Below, piece by piece: positions 1 through 13,233 of a stretch of 64,000 nucleotides of DNA. The stretch's first letter is position 1; every line of letters starts with the position of its first letter. The position numbers were made by a program, and so were the translations under genes. Origin of the DNA: Trichoplax sp. H2 (taxonomy: Eukaryota > Placozoa > Uniplacotomia > Trichoplacea); assembly GCA_003344405.1 (NCBI GenBank), contig NOWV01000003.1, positions 1,054,001 to 1,118,000 of the forward strand, read 5' to 3'. The notes below the pieces were generated by a model. The model did not search any database, had not been told where the DNA came from, and saw only the letters and a list, made by a program, of their open reading frames with translations.

Positions 1-987
1 TAAACAGCTTCTTAGCATCACAATGTTGTTACAGTTAGCAGTCGATTCCATTTAACTGCATAAAATTCTACGAATATAATGGTTTAGCGATTTTGGCGAT
101 ATTGTTACCGGGTAATTAGCTAAGATCACCGACAACACTACCTAGTGTGATCCACACTAATTGCCGTGATTAGTGTAATGTACTACTTTCACTTTTTATT
201 ATATTTTATATGCAGTTTGCAACAACCGTGGGTTCTTTTGCATAAACATACTCAGCATGCGCGTGATTTAACATAATTAGAAATATGAGATTGCTACTAC
301 TAAAATCATGTTTGTATTCTTATCCCTGCAAATATGGATACTTCAATAATTAATAGTTACATAATTTAAAGCACAAATACGCTAAGATGATTATTGCCAA
401 TCTTTTTATTATTTAAATGAACTTTTCTTTAATTATAATTATGTAAATTAAATGATTAGTTAATTGTAGTATAGCAAAGTATAAAATTTTATATTTATTT
501 TGCATTTTCTTGTTTGATATGTCGACTATATCTACTTAGAGATAGTGTAATAAAATATGGCAAGGACTTTATCGCTTGAATGATTAACAAGAAAAATCTT
601 TCATATACTGAATAACATTTGATTAAAAGAGTGATTTTGTACGTTATACAATTTTATATCAGGGAGGCTTATAAGTGCTTTCATAAAAGTGAGATGCGTG
701 TGCCTCTAAAGATTGTATTGCACATAGTGTGGTAATAACAACCGCATGTAATTTATATTTAGTGTAAAAGATAAGAAATATTGCAAATGAGTAAATTATA
801 TGCAGAGCTTTAGCCCAGTCGAGATGCATATAGGTACCAGAATAATCCATACGCACTTACTATGCAATGATAAAATACAAAGATAAAGTATACGCTCTCC
901 AGTCAATGAAAAATTTATCAACTGATACTTGTAAATTCTTGATACCTATTGTGTACATTACTAAACAAGTCCATATGTATACTGATA
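1..987. other. Left-edge intergenic stretch, no gene recognised
   Basis: AT-rich sequence downstream of the TPR gene stop at 988. Short open frames exist but none resembles a known family or ends at convincing splice sites. The only structure seen is a pair of adjacent short palindromes at 135-176, listed separately. Confidence 0.5.
135..176. repeat. Two adjacent short inverted repeats
   Basis: ACACTA at 135-140 is followed by CC and its reverse complement TAGTGT at 143-148. ACACTAAT at 154-161 pairs with ATTAGTGT at 169-176 across a 7-base loop. Both hairpins use the same ACACTA/TAGTGT arms. They could be the remnant end of a small inverted-repeat element or chance in AT-rich DNA. Confidence 0.4.
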
Positions 988-2583
988 TTAGATTGCACAA
1001 GAGTCTTGATACAACTGCATGGCTTCTTCAGTGTAAGGATGAGAACTTCCTAATAAAGTGTCGAATAAATTAGCGGCAGTCCTAAATTGATATTCGGCAC
1101 GCTGGTGCATATTTGTGCTTTGATAAAAGCATGCTAAGTTAAATCGAGCAATGGCAGCATGAATATTCGGAGTGTCGCCGTAGTAATCCCCAAGGATAGA
1201 CAATACAACGGAATAAATCGCTTCTGCACTATCTTTTTGTAAATCGGCATATGCTAAAGCTATATTATTGAGTATGCCTACCGAAGAAGGAGATTTAGAC
1301 CTTAATACATAAATCCACTTAATCTTGATAATGGAAAGTAAGCATGTACAATACAGTACTATATAAACTACCGCTACAAAAATTCATAGTGCAACATCGT
1401 GATATTATATACGTTATATACAGTTAAAAAATTAATAGATAGTCTTCTATTCGCCATAATTCGGTTCGACTTAGTTCTTAATAGGACTATTACCTGCGGT
1501 CCGCGGATGAATAATGCCAAATTTTTTACAGGTTACTGCTAAATCTTCTATATAGAATGTCAAGGCTTCTCGATAGCTATTTTGTTTATAAGATAGCTGA
1601 CCAAACTAGAATTTTATTAACAAAGAATCGAAAATAAATTTTATATTATCTGGTATCCGTGATTTCCATTTATTTTATTAACATAAAGAATGTAAAGATT
1701 TGTCAGAAAATATTTTATTACTGTCGGCAAATGCAGTATATAATATAAACGTTTAATACCAGGTGTTAGTACATACCACACTTAATATAGATGTCACATA
1801 CGGATGATCAGAGCCTAAGAAATCCGTCGCTACTTCCAGGGCTCTGAAAATTACGCGTTTACTTTCCAGTAAATTTTTTTGAGTGCTTAAAACAGATCTA
1901 CAATGGCCAAGAAATTGTTGATGGAATTACTACGTATATAATTAGTAAGTATACGTACGCATATTGCTTGCAATGACCTACCCAAATCCCAAAAGACCCC
2001 GTACTAGCAGTAATTTCTGTGTAGTAGATTTTATTTTTATTTGTCGTTGTATTGCATCTTTATAACATTGAATTGCCTCGTCTAGTCTCATTTCTTTTTC
2101 ATACATAGAACCAAGAGCATACATAGCCTACCGTATAATGAATATTTAGTACAGCATATTAAAATATATAGTCTTCCAAGAAATGCTTATACAAATATAG
2201 AGCAGTCATTACTTATAAATTCTATTTGATTAAACTTTCCCTGTTTTATTCGAATTTTATTATAGGTGATACCAGTACGTGAATTTAAAACTAACCTCTA
2301 TAACTTCTGGATGATTGCATCTATAATTCCATTTAGTATGTGCGTGGTCATATATGACTGCTCCGTGTGAATTTAAATACCGCTTCTCAAGCTCTTGAGT
2401 TAGATTTTCATATGTTGCGCTAATAATATTGTTACAATTAGTCCGAAAGCAAAAATTAATAACCTATCCATATGCATGAAGAAATTCTGATATGATAATA
2501 TTCATTACCAACCGAGATTTACGTCTCTCATGATATGTTTCAGTCAGGATACGATCTTCAATCTGTGCAGTAAGTACTATCAT
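988..2583 (-). CDS. Tetratricopeptide-repeat protein, six exons, 283 residues
   Basis: Exons (minus): 2583-2513, 2419-2296, 2127-1982, 1885-1777, 1605-1494 and 1277-988. All junctions are GT..AG and the phases agree, giving 283 residues. From about residue 65 to the end there are TPR-type helical hairpins, including ALGSMYEKEMRLDEAIQCY, an unusual AEAIYSVVLSILGDYYGD-like stretch, and a last repeat with NLACFYQ and LLGSSHPY. The ..GS.HP.. spacing recalls kinesin-light-chain and NPHP3-type TPRs, which act as protein-binding scaffolds. I cannot name an orthologue. The start at 2583 is the first ATG in frame with the exon chain. It lies only 97 bp after the stop of the malectin-FBA gene on the same strand, so a missed upstream exon, a dicistronic transcript or one longer gene are all possible. 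Confidence 0.75.
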
Positions 2584-2679
2584 TAGTAACAGCCACGTAC
2601 CTCATTTGCTTAAGCTATCTCAAAGCTCACACTAAATAATAGAATGCTTTAATATTGCTAAAATTTTAATTTAAAACTT

Positions 2680-5600
2680 TTATTTTGCCTCATCTATTAG
2701 CTTCTGTCCTTCCATTTCTTGATCTTGCAGACTACCAGTCTGTAAATCACCCTCTGAATCATTTTCTGGATTATCAAATAATATTGATTCTTTAAATGGC
2801 AAGCTATCAATATCGCTATCTCCATTAACTTTGATGGTGTTAAGTGAATGTTCTGAAAAAAGCTTGCCACTATTTTTTCGTAGTCGGTGACTTGCACTAT
2901 GCATCTGACGATTTAGAATTTCGTCATCGCTGAGTAATCCTTTATTATCTAGGAATACTTGATGCAAGATTCTTCTACGTCGACCAATCTTCGTTGATTT
3001 AGTTTTACCCAATGTTATATCTCCTAACGAATCCCCAGCTCGCGGTATATTTCTAAGCTTGACTCTTACAGATGCCATAGCCATAATGGGGCCTTGATTC
3101 AGGAATTTTCCGTCCACATTTTGACCTTTTATGTTGTGATATGAACGTAAACATCGATCTATCAGGTACATAATCTTCTACACACTTTTTTAACTATAAA
3201 TCTCCTAAACATTAGTATACTACCTGATGATTCAAAATGTATAATTCTGACTCCGGTTCCGTAATTTCTAAAAGTTACAACCTCTTTATGCCATTTATTA
3301 GCGGACAAATCTGTAATCTGACCACTATTGTATTCTCGCACGACTTTACGACCATGTCGTAATAATTTCACTTTGAATTCATAGTTATCGTTCTTATTAT
3401 TACTCGATCCTCCCGAGTACCATTCAAAAGCCTGAGTTTAATATTGAATTACGTCAATGAGATAGCAATTGTAAATCCAATCTAAATCGTTTTATTACTT
3501 GAATATCTGGCGATTTATCCCAAAATTCAGCAGGAAAATAATCTGTTAGCTGGATTTCTTGAAATTTCCTGCAATATGTATTGCTCGAAACGAATATCAG
3601 CGCTGTTGATTAAAGTGAAATTATGTAATAAGTTTAGGGTAATATTGAAAATTAAAAACAAAAGCATTAATGTCAGTAAACATGTCTAAATGTTGACAAT
3701 ATTGTGTAGATTATTAACCATTTGTAATTGATTTCGGTTAGTACCGTAACCTCAGCATTGCCTATTCGATAAGCTTATAATCGTGTTATAGCTCTTTTTA
3801 AGTTAGACGATTATAGTTATGTCCCTAATATAATGCATTTGATTATTTTGTCATCAATTTTGATTCAGTAGTCTCAATACTGCCTATTTTAACATGTTTG
3901 TAGTTGTGTTCTATCTATCCTTACAGTTTCAAGATATGATCATGAACATATTCTAGACATGATATATTTAGCTTTAATTCAGTTTTTCAGTAGTCTTATG
4001 CTTATAATGTTATAAATATCTTTTACCTCGATCTTTTCCTTTAGTTCCATAAAAAACTTTCCAATTACCTCCCATTTTCCAAAACATTCTATTATCCAAC
4101 TATAAAATGATAAATTTAATTATGTAAATGGTAATGATAAACAATGTGACTGCACTTTTTTTTAGTTTCATATTGATTTTCATGTTGAAATTTAACTTAA
4201 AAATCAACCAGCAATATAAAAGCATATGTACGTCTGTATTGCTTATACGTATGTATAATATTTACCACATGGATAATCGATCGTTTTGCAAAATTCCCGA
4301 TCATTTGCAAAACCACACACTATGCAGTTAATTTGCAAAATATTATATATACTATATACATACACTATCGTCTATATTTTTTATCATGTCAATATATATA
4401 TAGATTTATATCCAACCTGTCCATTGTAGTTGCGTAATAAGTTATCCGACCAACCAACTTGGAACATTTCTTTTTTGCATAAGTTATAAGATATTGGTAG
4501 TTCGCGTTCATACTATTGTAATTATTATAAGAAAATGTACGCTTATAATTTATTATGTATTAGGTGCTCTAGTTAACTAAATATTGCAGTAATTTTTATT
4601 TATAAAATATAAAGAGTTCAAGTATAAATTATACTAATTTTAAATGAGTTAGAATCTAGAAATACTCACATTACTCAATTGCTGATGATCATCTTGAGGA
4701 GTTAAGTACTGTATTGTTGATTTTTTCTTATTACTATGAAATAAAGCAAACGCACATAACGGCTGCTCAAATAGTGTCATGGAGAATTTACCATTAACGA
4801 TAGATATGGGCAAGTTAATATAATTGGCTGTATTGCCAAGCTCTAATTCTCCATCATTTTCTTTCATGACTTGTTGTACCTATCGATAAATGTCACCATC
4901 ATTACTAGATGAAATAGAATAATATCACTATTGTTGCTATTTATATCCCTTACGTCCTTGGTAGCATTCTTTCCCTGTAATATGCAGCATTGTACGGATG
5001 ACTCAATATAATGTAGCTTTAGGATATAACTGCCATTTTCTATAGGAAACTAGAAGTTAAATATAACGTAACATATGAAAATTAATATTGGCATACCGGT
5101 ATAACATACTGTATAGATAATTAATTATCATTTAATTGAAAATCGAGAAAGTAGAAATCTAAACAATGTCAATGTTTCATTTTTAAATCTATTAGAAATG
5201 GTAGTGACAGCTCCTGTCTATTCAACGAAATCTTTCTTTATATTTAACTAACATAATTTAAAATACATACTTCGTATTTAACTACTTTTTCATCGCCAGC
5301 AACATTTGAAGTTCGGTAGGTGCTATAAAGCAAGCCATCATCAGTATTCATAATAGTTTGATGCAGAACTGGATTCCGGTAAACTCCTTTTAGGTTAGTT
5401 CCTTGCAGTCCTATTAAATTTTAAGACATATAGTGAAAAATTAGTAATTAACTTAGCTGATCAAATAATATTTCTTAAATAATAATGAATATTGCTGATT
5501 TAATAAATTTAAGATTAGTATGCATCATATCTTAAAAAATAGCATTGATGTACTGTAGTAATCACATAAAAGAGATTATTTCATTTCGCGACTGTAGCTA

Positions 5601-8600
5601 GAATTAATGCCTCATCTATTTATTTCAGTTCATATAATAATTGGACGATAAAGTACCTTTCTGCGATGATAGTAAGAAATTATTCTCACTTATATATACC
5701 ACTCCTTTCGAATTTTCATAGGATGGTCCAGCACAATTAACAGCAACACCAACGTAGTTAGGTTGTCGAATTAGCTGCATTGGAGAACCATTTAGTTCTA
5801 CCTTAATTTCAGAGCCTTCGATACCTGTTATATGGATATTTTTTAATTATTAAAAATATGTATAAAAGGTATAAATGTGCTCATCAGAGAACTGACTGTA
5901 AAATATTAGCTTATAATATTATTTATGATAAGTTTAAAAGTATTATCGTATACTACCATTAAATTACAACAATAGCACAATTATTCTTTCTATCTTTGTG
6001 ATTTACTTGATTTACCAATTAATTATTAATCAATATGGTCATGATTATTCATAATTTTCTAAATGTTGTAATTAGTTAAAAGAACATAATACTGTAGCTA
6101 CATCAAAACCATTAAGTTAACGAAATGTGGATTTTAATGATTGAATAATCAATCATTTTACAATTACCTGGTATATCGCCAATGCTATCAATTGCAAATA
6201 CACGTATTAAATGAAGGCCAAGAATTCGTTGCCGTGAAGGCCACAATTTGGAAAATGTAAACTTGTTTTCACTTTCCTGATTTAATTCTTGTCTCTTAAT
6301 ACGAAATACTTCTTTCTCGTCGACAGTGATACAGAGTGTACTAGACTGTGAAAGCCAACCAGAAATTTTTTCATTATCAATATCGACTTGGCTATGTAAA
6401 AATGATCGATCAGCTATAGCTAAACTGGCATGTTGGTTATGATCAGTTTGCTTCATGCCATGAGATAACCGACTATCGCTAATATTAGATAAGATAGCAT
6501 AACGACAAGGTCCAGACGGGCCGGAAACGTAAATGGATGCGTTGGATAATGAAAATTTCCATACGTTGGAATTATTTCCTTTGCTACCACTACCTTTAAA
6601 ATAGCCAGCTTTTATGTCGAGATAAAGAATATTATTAGCTTATGCATATATGGTGTTAGTAGAAATCAGTTAGTCCTTGACTCTACTAACGCAATTTTAT
6701 ACACTCTATGATACACATATTAAAGTGTAGATAAGTACCGTATATTTAATTTGATGCTCTCGCGCTTAAAATCTGTTAATTTTTTTAAAGTAGCTCTAAT
6801 TGCGCTTTGTGAACATGAATAGAAAATCATTAGATCTTACGCGTACCTCTAACCTTCCGTTTTTCACTAGCTTCCGTCGAGACGGTCAATAAATACAAAG
6901 CTGAAATAGTTCGATCTTCATTGCCATAACTATGAGAGCATAAAACAATAAAAATGCAATGTTTTATTGATGTCGCTAGCTTTAAAATCATCGTCTTTCT
7001 TTCTCCATCGATGGCTTGTGTATGATAAGTGAAATTTCTGAAAACGCTACTGTCTTTTATATCTTGATATCGGTCTGGTCTATTATGATAAAGACAATAT
7101 GTACTTTCTTTAGGCCCTGATACTCTAAGGCGGCTATTTGGTCCTTTCGTTGAAAATTTCCATTGACTATCGCCATATAATTTCTCTCCATGGAAATTAT
7201 TGCCGTCTGAACCAAATCTATGCAATGAAAATGTTTTCATATCTGTTAAGTAGAGCGATATCTTTACGTGATCCAGAATTACTAATTACAATACGCATTC
7301 AAGTCACTAACGGTGCTTCAGTAGTTTTACATCGAAATAATATTTGAATCTATTTGATATATGGGATTTTTAATATCAGTATTATACAAAAACTACAAGA
7401 TTGAAGGTGAAATTTAAATTAATACCCAGTATTGTTCACTAAAATTACATGATAATAAGAAGGATAATGTTCTCCGATTTATAAGTTTCTAGTTGTATTA
7501 CGTCGTACATTTTCAAATAGTTAATGATGAAATCTAGATTTTTAATTAAAGGGTAATATAGTATGATAAAATTTCTTGAGAACAAGAAGGATAATTTTCT
7601 CTGGTCTATAATTATTATTATTTTTATTGAATATTTTTAAATAATTACTAGTGTTTATTGATTTGATTTTATCTCGAAGTAATATCGAATTTCACATGAT
7701 ATTTCAGTTTTTAAGTATTAACAATAACCCTGAATAGCATACATGATTTATTAATATATTAAACAGTTATGGCCAAAGTAGAGTACGGTATAGTGGGCAT
7801 AAAATTTGCTTATGTAGGTGTACGTAGGATGCCTTTCCACTTTTACTTGAAGGGAAATGGGGTAGTTTAAATTAAGTACCTTACCTGAGAAGATAAAGCG
7901 CACCAAATGCCGATAACTTTGCTTTTGCTCGGCCTTCACATGGTGCACTACATAATAAAATGGCTGCACCTCCATCTGATTCATCTACCTTGATCGGTAA
8001 ATCACATATTAATTCGTTATCTTTAGGGATGCAAACTAAGCCACATCGTAGGCTCGTTTGATGAGCATGATTCGATAAGATAGTAACAAAATTAGCTCCA
8101 CATCCGCTATTTAGGATCAGATTGCCTTTAACATCAGGATGAACATCTAATAGTGCAATTAAAGTCGATAGATTTCACTTATTGAGTATATTGCAATTAA
8201 AATAGCTTTAATTTCAATAAAGTTGCCTTAATTAATGATATAAAATTATGTATATGATAATTTTAAAAAATAATTCAAACTCTAGATATTTAAAATCTAG
8301 TATTAAAAAGTTCCAGAAAATTTCTTTTATATATCATATATCAGTTTTTTACAATTGTCAACTAGTAAGACTAATGATAGTATGATATAAATACAGTAAA
8401 TCGAAAAATGATGGGAATTTTAGATTATAGTACTTCAATTCTAGGATGGATTATGGTACTTTGTCTATGATCCTACGAAAGACTATACTGGAGCTCTATA
8501 ATTATAATCCAATCTCTAATGAAAGGTCATAATCGTAACTGCTTTAAGAGAAAATTAAAATTCGCTGTAATTTAACCCTTTTAAATTATGGGATTCTAAA

Positions 8601-10595
8601 GTTATTATGGAATTTATTTACTGCTATTATAAGTTCAGAATATTTTTGATACTATTAGATATTAGTATAGTTAATAGTTATACATATGCAATCACCAAAG
8701 GTCGGTTGATGCTTTTTTCCTAACATCTGGTGGATTATAGAGAGGCGACAATGATTTGAGTCGAAGCCAGATTGCAACATTAACAACGCGGCTGCAGTTT
8801 CACGATTGTATGTTGAAGAAACAATTAGAAGCGAAGTAGACCCTCCATATTGTCCATTGACATTAAAATCTAATTGAATTGAGCAACATAAAGGCCATAC
8901 GACATGGGCACAATTGTTGATATCATCTGATACACCTATAATCAAATAAAGATTTAATTTGTTAGCGAAATTAATTACAGGATTGCTGTCCTAAGCTATT
9001 TCCGGTGATTTTTAATTAAGATAGCTCATACAGTTTTAACGATATAACTATGCGGTACCCTGGCATTTTACCGCAATATAACAGTGTTAAAAACTAAGTT
9101 GATCGACTTTAATCTTTATTTAGGCATAATGGAAGCCGTTAAATATTTTAATTCAATCAAATATTAATTAAATAAACTCTGATGACAAGATAATGCCCGT
9201 GGAGGAATAGGAACATCATAATTTCTCTACACTTTATATGTTGCAACGAAAGGAAAGGTACTCTAGTATCGAGCTATCCACAGGTTAGCATGTTAAATAT
9301 TAGATTTTTCACATTTAATTATCAATAATGTTCTTCATTTTGGTATTAATCAACTTCATTTGTATCCATGATCCAATTGAAATTGTTAAGACTAATTAAC
9401 TTATATAATTGATCTAGCAGAAATTTAAAGTTTTGATACGCTACCATTCGAAATATACGACAATAATTGTAATGATATTGTGATAGTGCTTAGATATCAG
9501 AAGCAGTTTCTACACATTCCCTTTTTGTATATGTATATGTACAAGTTATAACACCCCAGTCAACATCAAATTGCAAGTATTCTGGATCTATAAGCTACCA
9601 GTATCCTATAATATAAGAATTTTTTTCTAATACTATGTCATGTTTTCCTTACGATCTATATTTTCCTTCAAGTGATTGTGACACAGTAACTTTACATCTT
9701 TCCTCCGGTTATTATAAAAGAATAAGCTGTTCGAATATTTGCATAAAGTCCAGCATATATTTAGGGATTGATCTAACTTGTAGGTGATTTAATTACGGTA
9801 GCTTTTTTGGCAGAATACTGAGATTGGTAACGACAGCTATCAGAAAATTCACATGACTTACGTACATGCTATAAAATGAGGGTATAAATGAAGTTATAGG
9901 AATGAAGAAATTATACAATATTTGCTAGATTAATTTGTTATAAAGTTTCTCCGTTAGCATTAAGCAAGTTGTTAATAATGTATAAATGCGAATGATTTAT
10001 CAAGAATTTTCACGAGAAAAATGCGATGTGACGGTCTTTTTTTGAGATACATTATCGTTAGCCTATGATATCGTTAACAAGAGCGATAATAACTGTAATA
10101 TGATCTAGCACTAACGAACTTGATTGCGATAGAAACTAAATCATATATTTTACCTTGGTAATACATATCAGTTTTTTTGAGTGATGCAAGGCTGCCAGAA
10201 TAATCTAGAGATTGATTTTTTTCTACTTGTTCGCTATCTTGAATTACATTATTTATGACAATGATATTCTCATCTGATAGTGATGGAACTATGTCTTCAC
10301 TTTGATCATTGTTTCCATTTTCTTGAACATTATCTTCTTGGACTACTTGGGAAAGTTCTTTCTCTTCGTTTACCTTATCCTCTTCACCTCCATTGACTAG
10401 TGTTACTCTTTTTACATCGCCATTGTCATTATTATCTTCTACGCTTTCTAGGATAATTTGTACTTTTGGATAACTGTCACTTTGTCCAATATTTGACTCT
10501 GATTGGATTGTATTGCTGTCTTTTTCATCAATATCGTCAACTTGATTCTCGCTATGATGATCAGATACTGGTATATTTTGGATATCGGTAGCCAT
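2680..10595 (-). CDS. Malectin domain - F-box-associated (FBA) domain fusion protein, 14 exons
   Basis: Exons (minus): 10595-10154, 8935-8696, 8146-7904, 7242-6847, 6608-6168, 5824-5657, 5410-5271, 5049-4954, 4879-4670, 4512-4417, 4099-4027, 3602-3499, 3431-3224, 3125-2680. All phases agree and give 1100 residues. Residues 1-147 are acidic and low-complexity, with no signal peptide. About 148-587 hold four related beta-rich modules (WKFS..., L.VSGP, ALYLL motifs) that I do not recognise. About 595-792 read as a malectin domain (VAVNCAGPSYENSKGVVY, DDGLLYSTYR, FPIENGSYILKLHYIE). About 797-970 read as an FBA domain (SDNLLRNYNGQ, NWKVFYG, YCRKFQEIQL, TFRNYGTGVRIIHFE). A charged tail of about 130 residues follows. 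FBA domains of FBXO2-type proteins bind N-glycans, and malectin binds glucosylated N-glycans. I found no F-box. The exon 3/4 junction is the least certain: a donor at 7885 is an alternative, but it does not keep frame. Confidence 0.8.
8936..10153 (-). other. First intron of the malectin-FBA gene
   Basis: The intron is 1.2 kb, flanked by the donor after the acidic first exon and the acceptor before the first beta-rich module. I see no open frame or repeat of note in it. Confidence 0.6.
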
Positions 10596-13233
10596 ATTTG
10601 TAGCATAAATAATTAAGCTAAGACTGGCAACTTCCTCCCAAATAGAGTTGATTACGTATACTACACTGATTTACAAGTAGTATTGTTGAAAAATGAAATA
10701 TCCAAGCAATGTATTATTGATCGACTTACATCAAGTGTTATAATTTAATTTATGTCTGTTAATTCTTTCTCTTTACAAGTCTTTTGTCGATTAGTTTAGG
10801 CATTAAATCAACAATGATTTAGGAGATTCTTTTAAAAAATTACTACTATATTACTGTAACAAAATAAACGATATTATTTCACTATTTCATAATCAAACAT
10901 ATAATCGATTCTATTAAAAAGACTTATAAGTTATTCCAAGACAGTATACAGGAAGTTAGAATCAAACAGAAGAAGCTTATGATTAAAAAAGTAATGTTAA
11001 CGTATAGATAATACTTATGCTATTCGGTTTAGATTAGAGTTTGTCAAAACAATTGCTATGATTTGACTTAATTGATTTAACTAAAGGCAAGAAGTATGAA
11101 ACTCTAACAGAATAAGAATTAAGAAATAGTAAATGGTTATTATTTTTAAATCTATCGATTATATTTCAATCTATACCGTTATGTAGTAAAGAGATATTAA
11201 AGATTCTTGTTCAATATTCATTTCATAAATAGTACTGATACAGATTCGTGTTTTACAATAATTGTTTGAACTTAAAATGGATCGTAGTCCACTCTTGTTA
11301 TGTTGCTATTACACACGATAGTATACATGCGTACATGGTTTAGATGCTTAGTGTGAATATATTGCTAGACATCATCAACTAGACTTGATGGGTACATTAT
11401 ATTCATTTGTATAGTTGCTAGACAAAACTATAGTAGTGAGAGCTAAACAACTCTTATTCGTTAATGACTTGAATGGTTGCTACCGTAAGCAATCCCCAAT
11501 TTACATATCAATTAATGTCAACAACAATAGTATTGTAATAATTTCTATTTTTTCTTGAAAGGGTTGATGTTGTTCCGTTCTATCCCATTTATTATAATGA
11601 TTTGATGTGGGTCAGCCCATTTCCCTCCTCTCTATTACCTATTACGGCACGTAAATAATATTAATATAAAGCTATAATTGTTTTTTAACGATCACACACG
11701 CATATATATATATGTATACAGACTGGTGATTACATATGTGTTATACTCCTAAGTGGCTAGGAATACCCATTTGATGTATTTATTTATATAACATATCATT
11801 GGCTGCGATAGTCGAAGTGGTATAAAATATGTCAATGTCATAGATTGGTAGGATTAATCTCGAACATCTCAATAACTGATATTACTTTTTCTGAACTTAA
11901 GTATTAGTTTATATCGTCAACTTATAATAGTTGATTTTCTGTATGATACAGCATATTAAATAATGTATAACTTCAATCGTAAATTTCGAATTGCTTCAGC
12001 TACAAAAGGAATAAAATTGCTTGCAATATACATTTGAACTCTTATAACTGCAACTTTTCCATATTTTACTCGTAATGATGTCATTTCAAGCATGTAATTC
12101 ATAGAGATATTTTAACTCCCTACCTATTATTACTGACTAAGCTCTTTTAGTACGAACTTCTTATTTCAAATGAGGCCATTCATGTAGAATACATTCCGAC
12201 TATTTAGGGGAATGAGATGCAAATTACAATCGAAAAAATAGTTTTTTTAATGAAAGTAGCTACATTTTAACCGCGACAGATCTGCATTTTCACTGTTGTA
12301 AGTGCAGCCACATATATTTCGTTTTCAATGATAGCGTTTCACTTACATAATTTGTAAATATAACTTATTTTTCTATCTCTAATTAATAGCAATAAGTAGA
12401 AATTTTACTACGCATAGATGAGGACGAGGCATAAAATACATCGTAACGTCCTTACGACTGTTCGAGAAAGAGATCTATGGTACAAACAGTAAGCACAGGC
12501 TTTCTAACAGTCAATTCATCACATACTGTCCACTATGTGGATGCATAGTTAACCATCTAAATTAACTGCTTTCTGTTAGTAATGTTAATGATTTAAAGCA
12601 ATTCAATTCGTCGAAAAAATAGCTCAAATTTCATTGATTCTTCTTTTTTACTGCATGTAACCGCTGATGCGTTGTAAGTAGAGAGCTATTCTTGTTATTG
12701 ATTCTCAGCGTAAGAATAACGAGATTTCTTAATTTAGATAATTACTGTACTACCTTCTTGTACCCTGATATTATTTTTATTAGATATTAAAAACGTCAGA
12801 AGCTACAAATGTAGTGCATTGAAACTCCAATACTGATGATTTCATAATTATAATTAATTAATAACTCTCGTCACATGTAATAGTGTAGATGTGCCAAAAC
12901 TATTTATCCCCAAATTAGTAGATAATTAAATCATATCGGAACTAAGGTATTAGCTAGAAGTCATGACAGTAAAGAGTACTGTTCAAAGTTAAAAAGGATT
13001 GGTGTCAAGGAGGAATAGATTGCTTGAATTAAATTTTTTGATACTATACCATACCAACGTTACGGATATTACAGTAAGTTACAAATTACAAATTAGTCAC
13101 AATAAAGTGAACAGTCAAACTTAATTAAAAAGAACAATACTAAAATACATGAGAAAATACCTTAATAGTAGAAGTACACGATGACAACAAAAACAATAAA
13201 GTCGTTCGCTATAAAAAAAGGGCATTCAAAAAT
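10596..13233. other. Intergenic gap between spectrin and the malectin-FBA gene
   Basis: 2.6 kb lies between the spectrin stop (13234) and the ATG at 10595, so it should hold the spectrin 3' UTR and the promoter of the malectin-FBA gene. It is AT-rich with a short AT dinucleotide run near 11700. No coding exon or RNA gene was recognised, and no long open frame lies in it. Confidence 0.55.

Noticed and set aside
867-1073. 68-residue plus-strand frame at the left
   Set aside because: It overlaps the well-supported last TPR exon on the opposite strand and has no domain.
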